Shown piece by piece: positions 58,001 to 64,000 of a stretch of 64,000 nucleotides of DNA. The number at the start of each line of letters is the position of its first letter. Position 1 is the stretch's first letter. Both the position numbers and the translations under genes were made by a program. The DNA lies in the NCBI GenBank assembly GCA_022763045.1, contig JALEGI010000010.1, positions 1-64,000 on the forward strand, written 5' to 3'. Origin of the DNA: Simkaniaceae bacterium. GTDB taxonomy: Bacteria > Chlamydiota > Chlamydiia > Chlamydiales > JACRBE01. The notes beneath the pieces were generated by a model. It did no database searches. It saw only the letters and a program-made list of their open reading frames with translations, and had not been told where the DNA came from.

Positions 58001-58089
58001 TATTATTCTCCAATTATTATAAGATATTAGTATCCGAAAATAATTTTACAATAAAGATAAATTAACCTAAACAGTTAAAATTAAAACTG

Positions 58090-58623
58090 TTACGCCTGAA
58101 CCCTAAAAACAATTGGATTCATTCGGGGAGGTGGTCCAAGATCTGTGCGTTGCTTAGCAGGTAATTTTTTACCTTCTAGCATTTTAGAACGCCACATTGC
58201 CTCAAGATCGGTCTCAAATGCTCTCTGATGAACCGCTTCGCTTCTCTGTTGTTCTTGAGCACTTGGAAGCATTGGGGCGACTCGCGAAAATTGCGCCTCT
58301 GATAGACCCTTTTCCAAAGTCTTATTTTGTTTTTGAAGAAGCTTCACTTGTTCACATAAAATTTTAACTTCTAAATTGAGTTTTTTCTCGTCTTTTTTAG
58401 GTAGTAAAAGAGCTGTTGCGAAGAGAGCTGCAGCAGTTGCAACTGTTGCAAGGGCGGCCGCTAAGATAACTACAGCGCCAAAGGCAAATGCGAGTCCACC
58501 AGTAGCAATTCCACCTGCGAGCAAAACTGCTAGGGCCGCAATCATCACCTTTTTTTGCGTTGTCAATTTGTTATTTTGAACGATTGGTAAATTTTGCGTT
58601 GAACTTACCGCTGTGATATCCAT
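58090..58623 (-). CDS. Inc-like membrane protein with coiled coil
   Basis: 177 residues from the ATG at 58623, directly after GGAGGG; a 13-codon extension lacks support. The N-terminus (MDITAVSSTQNLPIVQNNKL) is polar, then a bilobed hydrophobic domain (about 27-75: VMIAALAVLLAGGIATGGLA, FAFGAVVILAAALATVATAA). A heptad-like coiled coil follows (LEVKILCEQVKLLQKQNKTL) and a soluble tail. This is the standard Inc layout: polar N-terminus, bilobed domain, coiled coil. Paralog of 57473-58000. Inclusion membrane location is inferred. Confidence 0.73.
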   Translation of the reverse strand: MDITAVSSTQNLPIVQNNKLTTQKKVMIAALAVLLAGGIATGGLAFAFGAVVILAAALATVATAAALFATALLLPKKDEKKLNLEVKILCEQVKLLQKQNKTLEKGLSEAQFSRVAPMLPSAQEQQRSEAVHQRAFETDLEAMWRSKMLEGKKLPAKQRTDLGPPPRMNPIVFRVQA

Positions 58624-58691
58624 ATTTCCCTCCATATCTATAAGGTACTCTATCATACTCACTTATTAAATTTAATATAATTATAAATTTA

Positions 58692-58722
58692 ATAAAAAAG
58701 CCCCTAATTAAAAATTAGGGGC
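58692..58722 (-). terminator. intrinsic terminator after tRNA-Leu (GAG)
   Basis: On the minus strand GCCCCTAATT (58722-58713) pairs with AATTAGGGGC (58709-58700), loop of three, followed by TTTTTT (58699-58694). A clear rho-independent terminator seven bases beyond the tRNA. Confidence 0.95.
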
Positions 58723-58728
58723 CAGATA

Positions 58729-58815
58729 TGCGAAAGGGGGGACTCGAACCCCCACAGGAGTTGTGTTCCCACTACCACCTCAAGGTAGCGCGTCTACCAA
58801 TTCCGCCACTTCCGC
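58729..58815 (-). tRNA. trnL-GAG: tRNA-Leu (GAG)
   Basis: Acceptor GCGGAAG (58815-58809) pairs with CTTTCGC (58736-58730); discriminator A at 58729. The D arm TGGCGGAATTGGTAGACGCG is Leu-type; the anticodon loop TTGAGGT in CTACC/GGTAG gives GAG, reading CUC/CUU. A long variable arm and GGGGGTTCGAGTCCCCC T arm follow. Length 87, no encoded CCA. Confidence 0.95.
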
Positions 58816-58858
58816 ATGGCTGAATTACCGGAAAGTATATTCTAGCGTGCATTTTGGA

Positions 58859-59896
58859 TCAAGGATTTGTTATGGCATCGCACACAGTCGTCACAAAAAA
58901 GTCTTCGGTGTAGCGCTGGGCATGCTTTGATTTGAGAAATTCTTGGATATTTTCTAGATAGGCATTGAATGTTGTCTCATCGATTGATTCGAGATGAGAG
59001 AGAAGCGCCTCATACGAGTCAAAATCGCGGCGATCGATGTAGCAATTAGGGGGGATTTCACTCTGGACATTGGGGGCGCCGAGATAGATAGGAACGCAGC
59101 CAGCGGCAAAGCAATCAAAGATTTTTTCCGTGATGTAGCCTGTGAGGGCCTTGGTATTTTCGTAGCAGATTGCAAAGCGGTAGTCTTGCAAGGTAGCAAT
59201 TTTATCTGGTGTGGAGCCTTTGTAATTGCGATATCCCTTTTTCTCCCAGCCATAGCCGTAGAGATCAAAAAGGCCTGGGTAGTTTTCGAAAAAGCGGACG
59301 GCCTCTTCTCTTTCAGAATAGATTTCCATCGGATGGTTTGAGCTTTTATTCGCATTGATGAGACAGAGAAATTTTCGCTCTTCAAATGTCTGGGTAGATC
59401 CCCGATAGGGGCGCAATACGGGATAGTAAAATTTGAAAAACTTTTCATTGTCGACCACATCGTCATTGAAGGTGTAGATTTTGGAGAAGTGCTTGTAGGT
59501 GCGGCTTGAGTATTGATTAGGAACAATTGTGGGCGGCTCAATTTGAAAGAGGATGAGCTTATCTGGGGGGAGATTGTAAATTTTGCGATGGTGAATGAAG
59601 TAGGGAAGGTTGAAGACAACAAATTTATCGACCTCTTTTTTGGGACGCATCCACGGCACCATTTTCTGATACCACTGCAATTTTTTGGGGACCTTTTCAA
59701 GGCTTGTGGTATCGACGGTGTAGCCCTTTTCATTGAGCTTGTAGTGGAGCTTTTCCCAAAGCGAGAGCTCTTCATATTTGCGATTGAGAGCAGTTGTGAA
59801 AAGGGTGCCAACATGCTCTTCGTTGGTCGGGACGACTTCGATGCGCTGCACGCAAAAAGCCTGCGTTAAAATGAGGGAATACAAAAACCATTTCAT
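58859..59896 (-). CDS. family 10 fucosyltransferase-like glycosyltransferase
   Basis: 345 residues. The C-terminal half has the GT10 signature: FAICYENTKALTGYITEKIF, DCFAAGCVPIYLGAPNVQSE and IPPNCYIDRRDF. The N-terminus (KWFLYSLILTQAFCVQRIE) is a signal peptide or membrane anchor. GT10 enzymes transfer fucose from GDP-fucose in alpha-1,3/4 linkage to N-acetylglucosamine. A secreted or anchored enzyme would act outside the cytoplasm, where GDP-fucose is normally a host Golgi donor. Acceptor unknown. It lies between tRNA-Leu and yidD, facing away from yidD. Confidence 0.85.
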   Translation of the reverse strand: MKWFLYSLILTQAFCVQRIEVVPTNEEHVGTLFTTALNRKYEELSLWEKLHYKLNEKGYTVDTTSLEKVPKKLQWYQKMVPWMRPKKEVDKFVVFNLPYFIHHRKIYNLPPDKLILFQIEPPTIVPNQYSSRTYKHFSKIYTFNDDVVDNEKFFKFYYPVLRPYRGSTQTFEERKFLCLINANKSSNHPMEIYSEREEAVRFFENYPGLFDLYGYGWEKKGYRNYKGSTPDKIATLQDYRFAICYENTKALTGYITEKIFDCFAAGCVPIYLGAPNVQSEIPPNCYIDRRDFDSYEALLSHLESIDETTFNAYLENIQEFLKSKHAQRYTEDFFVTTVCDAITNP

Positions 59897-59916
59897 GCGG
59901 GTATAATGCTATTGAG

Positions 59917-60156
59917 ATGGTTAAAAGGCTACTGATTTTTCTAATTCGTATTTACCAAAAATGGCTCTCCCCTCTTTTGGGGCAAAGGTGCCGTTTTTAT
60001 CCAAGTTGCTCGAGCTATGCAAAAGAGTCTCTTGAAACTCATGGCGCGCTGAAAGGTGGGTGGCTCACCTTGCGGCGGCTTGTGAAGTGTGGTCCGTGGC
60101 ATCCGGGGGGTCTAGATGAAGTTCCTGGCCAGGGCGCAGATAGCGGCGAGCGTTGA
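59917..60156 (+). CDS. yidD: membrane protein insertion efficiency factor YidD
   Basis: 79 residues, standard. Signature: IRIYQKWLSPLLGQRCRFYP, SCSSYAKESLETHGALKGGW and LVKCGPWHPGGLDEVP, with the conserved Cys pairs. It is a small membrane-associated protein that helps YidC insert inner-membrane proteins. In many bacteria it sits with rnpA; in Chlamydia, and here, it is near pheT instead. Its last 92 bases overlap the convergent LysM gene. Confidence 0.95.
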   Translation: MVKRLLIFLIRIYQKWLSPLLGQRCRFYPSCSSYAKESLETHGALKGGWLTLRRLVKCGPWHPGGLDEVPGQGADSGER

Positions 60157-61228
60157 GTTTGTTCAGCTCGACAATTCGATCGATAGAGAGTCCATACTGA
60201 CGGGCAATTTTCCAAAGCGAGTCGCCCTCTTTCACTTTGTGCACGCGCCTTACGGGTGCACTTTTTGATTCGACAATCGCAAGGTTCTCGCCAGTGAGTG
60301 CGATGAGCTTTTCGTGGGCGGCCTGCTGAATGGGCGTGGCGCGCAGCGAGCCGATAAGTGAGCGAAGGAAGGGGGCCACTCCGAGAGCGTTGTAATTTAG
60401 TGCGCCAATTGTGCGGCGCATCTCATCGTCATCGAGCCGGCGCAGTGCATATTTTGGCTCCAGGCGCACGAGAAGATAGGGCGCCATCTGTGAGCTTTCA
60501 TTGAGGTAGGAGCGCAGCAGCAGTTGCCGGCGCTCTTCTGATAGGTCGGGTTTGATGCGCTGCTCACGAACAAATTGACGCAAAATTTCGTAGTCCCCTT
60601 CGAGCAGCATAGAGAGCGTTTCCTCCTTCGATAGCGCACTTTTTCGCGAGAGGAGGGTGTAGATCATGGTAAATTGTGGTGTGAGGTAGAAGGCAGATTT
60701 GAGCGAGTCGTCTAAATTGTGTTTGCGCCGCTTCATTTCAAAAAAGATCCCCTCGGGCGTCAATGGCCACCTTTCGGTGCGGGCAAAGTTGACAATAGAG
60801 GTGAAGGCGTCAGGATTGATTCCAGGGAAGACAGAGAGCTCAACGCGCTCGCCTCCATCTTTATGAATGAAGGTCATTTTACGCTTGTCGTAAACGATAC
60901 CAGACAGCGCGCGGTTGATGTCAAAGTCGTGGTATTCAACAAGGCAGGCGAGGGCCAAGTCGCGGCGCATGTAGCCATCCTCCAAGAGTTGATCAGAGGT
61001 GAGCTCTTCAACGAGCTGGCGAAAGGAGTAGTTAAAGTAAGATTTTACCACGTCAGCGTTGGTTTCAGAGAGGGAGATGGTGTCGATTTTCATCTCGGGA
61101 GCGTGGCTCTCTTTTTTGACAGCGAGGTAGCTGAGTGTGGCAAGAAGTCCACAGTTAAGCGCGGCGCTGATAATTAGGGCGGCTGTCAGGGTGCGTGAGC
61201 GCCTTTGCCACACATTCGGGTCTTGCAT
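60065..61228 (-). CDS. membrane-anchored LysM-domain protein
   Basis: 387 residues. An N-terminal membrane anchor (LTAALIISAALNCGLLATLS, about 14-37) is followed by a long helical, charged region and a C-terminal LysM domain (HKVKEGDSLWKIARQYGLSI, RIVELNKLNARRYLRPGQEL; about 330-378). LysM binds peptidoglycan, so the protein should sit in the inner membrane with its C-terminus in the periplasm. The gene between yidD and pheT in C. trachomatis is probably its ortholog, by position. It is divergent from pheT. Confidence 0.85.
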   Translation of the reverse strand: MQDPNVWQRRSRTLTAALIISAALNCGLLATLSYLAVKKESHAPEMKIDTISLSETNADVVKSYFNYSFRQLVEELTSDQLLEDGYMRRDLALACLVEYHDFDINRALSGIVYDKRKMTFIHKDGGERVELSVFPGINPDAFTSIVNFARTERWPLTPEGIFFEMKRRKHNLDDSLKSAFYLTPQFTMIYTLLSRKSALSKEETLSMLLEGDYEILRQFVREQRIKPDLSEERRQLLLRSYLNESSQMAPYLLVRLEPKYALRRLDDDEMRRTIGALNYNALGVAPFLRSLIGSLRATPIQQAAHEKLIALTGENLAIVESKSAPVRRVHKVKEGDSLWKIARQYGLSIDRIVELNKLNARRYLRPGQELHLDPPDATDHTSQAAAR

Positions 61229-61286
61229 GATTACACCTCAAAAGACTATAATGCCTCTTTGAAAGTTATAAGGAAACAGTCATCTC

Positions 61287-63611
61287 ATGAAAATTCCCCT
61301 ATCTTGGCTCAAAGAGTTCATTTCTCTCGAAGAATCTCCTGAAGAAATTGCCGATATTCTCACCCTTGCTGGATTAGAAGTCGATGCGATTATCCGCAAG
61401 GAGCTTCCCTTTTCGGGCGTGGTTGTGGGCAAGGTTGTGGCCTGCGAGCAGCACCCAGATGCTGAGCGGCTCAAGGTGGCAACTGTGAGTGACGGGAGCG
61501 AAGAGGTCAAGGTTGTCTGTGGCGGGGCAAACTGCCGAGAGGGCCTCACTGTTGCTTTTGCCAAAGTGGGCGCAAAGGTCGGCGAGATCAAGATTAAGCG
61601 GGCCAAGCTACGCGGGGTTGAATCGTTTGGCATGCTCTGCGCGGCTGAGGAGCTCGGTCTAGAAGAGAGCTCTGAGGGAATTATGGAGCTCGATGATCTT
61701 AAGCTGGGGCTCGATCTACGCTCGCTTCATGAGGAGATTATTTTTGAAATTAGTCTAACGCCCAACTTGGGCCACTGCATGTCAGTTCTTGGGGTTGCCC
61801 GCGAACTTGGCGCATTGCTTGGACGAAAGGTGCGCGCCGCTGAGCTGCGCAAACCAAGTGGCGACATGCCCAAAACGCGCGTCTCTATTGACACGGATCT
61901 CTGCTCACTCTACGGCTGTCTCGAAATGCAAGTTGAGCAGCAACAGAGCCCAACGTGGATGAAAACGCGACTCGAAGATAGTGGTGTTCGCCCAGTCAGT
62001 TGGGTGGTTGATGTACTCAATTATGTGATGCTGGAGATTGGCCAGCCGATGCACGCTTTTGATTTAGATAAGCTCAGTGGTGAAATTCGCATCGCCCAGG
62101 CTGGCAGCGAGATGAAAATCGAGACGCTCGATGATGTGACGCGTGAGCTTAGCTCTGAGACGCTTCTAATTTTTGACGGGAAAAAGCCGGCTGCAATCGC
62201 TGGAATTATGGGGGGCGCTGAATCGGCTATCTCTGATGGAACGACAAAAGTGCTTCTTGAGGCGGCGAATTTTTCTGCAACGTTTATTCGTAAGACAAGT
62301 CGCTCTCTTGGGTTGCGCTCGGAATCTTCAGCCCGCTTTGAAAAGGGAATTGATCCCCAGGGGCCTGAAAGGGCGCTTGCTCGAGCAGCTGAGCTTCTGG
62401 GGGGCAATGCCAGCGCAATTCATCTCGAGGGCGCCTTCCTTGACAAAAAGCCTGTAAAGCTGCGCACGGATCGGATTAACAAACTTTTGGGGACGCAGCT
62501 GAGTCCTGGAGAGGTTGAAGAGCTCTTAAAAAGGCTCGAGATGCAACTGAAAAAAAATGGCGACAATTTTACTGTAACTCCCCCCTCCTATCGCAATGAT
62601 ATTGTTGAAGAGATCGACCTTGTTGAGGAGGTAGCGCGCATTTACGGCTACAACAACATTCCCTCAAGAGATCCAGGCGTTTGTGTAAGCGAAATCCCCC
62701 ACCATCCGATGTATCTTTTTGAAAACGCTGTGCGTGAGAGGTTAGTTGCTGAAGGGCTCCAAGAATTTTTGACATGCGATCTAATTAGCCCGAGTCAATC
62801 TAAAATTGGGATGGAAAAATCTCTTTTCAGCGAAGAGGGAATCAAAGTTCTGCACGCCAAGTCTGTCGATCAATCAGTTCTTCGGGCGACGTTTTTACCA
62901 GGCCTGATCCAATCGATAAAGATTAACCAAAGCCAAGGCCAGCGCGATATTGCTGCCTTTGAAGTGGGGAAATTGCACTTCAAAGATGGGGAAGAGATTC
63001 TCGAAAAGAGCGCTGTGGCGCTAATTGCAAAGGGACAAAGCTCTCCCCTTCACTGGGAGCACAAGCCTAGAGAAATCGACTTTTACGATTTGAAAGGGCA
63101 TGTTGAGAACTTTTTAGAGGGCATGGGCGCTGAAAAGGCAGAGTTTCGCCCTTCAAAGATGGAGAGCTTCCACCCAGGTCGGCAGGCAGAGATTTTAATT
63201 TCTGGGGTGCGTGTCGGTGTGATTGGAGAGGTGCATCCTGGTATTTGTGATGTTGATGGACGGCTCTACTATGCACAACTCGATTTGCACGACTTGATGG
63301 AGCACTGCCAACCGAGATTGAAGATGGATGCATTGCCGATGTTCCCCGGATCTGATCGCGATTTAACCCTGACAACGCTGCGAGAGACTGCGGCTGAAGA
63401 GATTTTATCAAGTATTCGCAATGTCCCCTCAAAGCTACTTAAGGACGTGAAATTGATCGATCTCTACAGGAGCGAAAAACTCGGCGGCGATAGGCAAAAC
63501 TTGACGCTTCGCTTTTTCTACAGAAGTGATAAAGCGACGATCAAGCAAGAGGCTGTCGACCGTGAACATGCACGCCTCTCCGAAGAAGTCAAAAAATTTG
63601 CGATCGCATAA
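61287..63611 (+). CDS. pheT: phenylalanine-tRNA ligase beta subunit
   Basis: 774 residues, normal for bacterial PheT. The N-terminus MKIPLSWLKEFI leads into a tRNA-binding OB domain (FSGVVVGKVVACEQHPDAER, about 40-150). The B3/4 editing domain is in the middle (GIMGGAESAISDGTTKVLLE), then B5 and the catalytic-like core (EIDLVEEVARIYGYNNIPSR), ending in the FDX-ACB anticodon domain (MFPGSDRDLTLTTLRET). With PheS it charges tRNA-Phe. pheS is not in the window. It is followed by the lipoprotein gene as in C. trachomatis. Confidence 0.97.
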   Translation: MKIPLSWLKEFISLEESPEEIADILTLAGLEVDAIIRKELPFSGVVVGKVVACEQHPDAERLKVATVSDGSEEVKVVCGGANCREGLTVAFAKVGAKVGEIKIKRAKLRGVESFGMLCAAEELGLEESSEGIMELDDLKLGLDLRSLHEEIIFEISLTPNLGHCMSVLGVARELGALLGRKVRAAELRKPSGDMPKTRVSIDTDLCSLYGCLEMQVEQQQSPTWMKTRLEDSGVRPVSWVVDVLNYVMLEIGQPMHAFDLDKLSGEIRIAQAGSEMKIETLDDVTRELSSETLLIFDGKKPAAIAGIMGGAESAISDGTTKVLLEAANFSATFIRKTSRSLGLRSESSARFEKGIDPQGPERALARAAELLGGNASAIHLEGAFLDKKPVKLRTDRINKLLGTQLSPGEVEELLKRLEMQLKKNGDNFTVTPPSYRNDIVEEIDLVEEVARIYGYNNIPSRDPGVCVSEIPHHPMYLFENAVRERLVAEGLQEFLTCDLISPSQSKIGMEKSLFSEEGIKVLHAKSVDQSVLRATFLPGLIQSIKINQSQGQRDIAAFEVGKLHFKDGEEILEKSAVALIAKGQSSPLHWEHKPREIDFYDLKGHVENFLEGMGAEKAEFRPSKMESFHPGRQAEILISGVRVGVIGEVHPGICDVDGRLYYAQLDLHDLMEHCQPRLKMDALPMFPGSDRDLTLTTLRETAAEEILSSIRNVPSKLLKDVKLIDLYRSEKLGGDRQNLTLRFFYRSDKATIKQEAVDREHARLSEEVKKFAIA

Positions 63612-63678
63612 ATTTTTCCTTGCGAAAAAGCGCGCCATTTGTAATTGTATGTTTTCAAATAGATATGAAGGCTACACA

Positions 63679-64000
63679 ATGAAAGGACACATTCCTGCTC
63701 TGCTAACAGTTGCTGCAATCGCAGTCTCAGCATGTAACAACTCAGGACCGTCTCGCGATAAGGAAATCATCTCAAAGCGCTACATACACCGCTACGGCTA
63801 TGATGTCTCTCCTAACGAGTGGGACCAAAAAGAGTTCCCAGGCAAAGTTGTCACTACACAACGTGATGGCGCGACGATTGTACAAAATTTCGAAGCTGGT
63901 ATTCTCCACGGACCGACAACAGAAACCTACTCTCACAGCCACACAATCAAGATTCGCAAGATCTACGACAAGGGCGTTCTCACAAAACAAACACACTTTG
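63679..64000 (+). CDS. lipoprotein with MORN-like unit, partial
   Basis: 107 codons are visible from ATG 63679 to the right edge with no stop. The signal sequence KGHIPALLTVAAIAVSACNN ends in the lipobox VSAC (Cys19). The mature part includes RYGYDVSPNEWDQKEFPGKV and GILHGPTTETYSHSHTIKIR, the latter like a MORN_2 unit. The position after pheT matches the C. trachomatis gene I recall as CT476, of unknown function. Likely an outer- or inner-membrane lipoprotein. An AAGG at 63667-63670 precedes the start. Confidence 0.75.
   Translation, partial: MKGHIPALLTVAAIAVSACNNSGPSRDKEIISKRYIHRYGYDVSPNEWDQKEFPGKVVTTQRDGATIVQNFEAGILHGPTTETYSHSHTIKIRKIYDKGVLTKQTHF

Noticed and set aside
1-64000. CRISPR arrays, rRNA genes, prophage or complete IS elements
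   Set aside because: None seen: no regularly spaced direct repeats, no rRNA segments, no transposase, integrase or phage structural genes were recognised.

Overview
This window is almost certainly a piece of a chromosome from a Chlamydiae bacterium outside the Chlamydiaceae (a Parachlamydia-, Waddlia- or Simkania-like amoeba/animal symbiont). The evidence is gene order. Several runs match the order I remember from Chlamydia trachomatis: rpsN-rpmJ-rpmH-rnpA-(thioredoxin-like secreted protein); pcnB-lpxB; yceD-rpmF-plsX-rng-plsB-M16 protease; yebC-acetyltransferase-prfB-SWIB-truA-HAD phosphatase; recO-yidD-LysM protein-pheT-lipoprotein. SWIB-domain protein, TyrP-type transporters, plant-like PlsB and Inc-like bilobed membrane proteins are also chlamydial hallmarks. 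Species cannot be named from the sequence alone.

Layout. 1-5,900: small ribosomal proteins, RNase P protein, a UvrD/Rep helicase, and three Ser/Gln/Asn-rich proteins of unknown function. 5,400-10,660: a Tsr3/DTW-like protein, a TyrP transporter, a short palindromic mobile-type repeat, poly(A) polymerase, an alpha/beta hydrolase and LpxB. 10,700-16,006: three tandem ~540-residue paralogs of unknown function. 16,034-20,144: the yceD-rpmF-plsX-rng-plsB operon. 20,125-24,332: three tandem paralogs on the opposite strand with a predicted zinc-protease domain and a basic C-terminal tail. 24,535-31,768: M16 protease, glycosyltransferase, VTT-domain membrane protein, CDP-alcohol phosphatidyltransferase, M48 protease, YebC. 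31,765-38,965: two small membrane proteins, two acetyltransferases, RF2 with its programmed frameshift, a UDP-sugar pyrophosphorylase, SWIB, TruA, tRNA-Leu, HAD phosphatase. 38,939-45,312: three tandem ~700-residue paralogs with Ala-Gly-rich linkers. 45,382-51,439: an overlapping seven-gene operon (hpf, restriction-type nuclease domain, two DUF115 proteins, a MORN-like protein, glyoxalase II, an M15-like lipoprotein). 51,565-55,156: a deoxyribosyltransferase-like protein, a divergent F-box-like pair, foldback DNA and tRNA-Arg. 55,192-64,000: RecO, a cluster of three Inc-like proteins, tRNA-Leu, a family 10 fucosyltransferase, YidD, a LysM protein, PheT and the start of a lipoprotein.

The overall picture is a conserved core interrupted by blocks of lineage-specific paralogs, each block being a triplet or pair in one orientation. 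These blocks look like host-interaction or effector genes. The best candidates for something new are: (i) the three HExxH proteases with C-terminal nuclear-localisation-like tails; (ii) the two unknown paralog triplets; (iii) a long-hairpin element found just downstream of two different tRNA genes in the same orientation, with compensatory base changes in its stems; (iv) start-codon hairpins on tyrP and yceD.

Limits: all family calls are from reading motifs by eye. No database search, structure prediction or codon statistics was run. Chlamydia gene-order comparisons are from memory.
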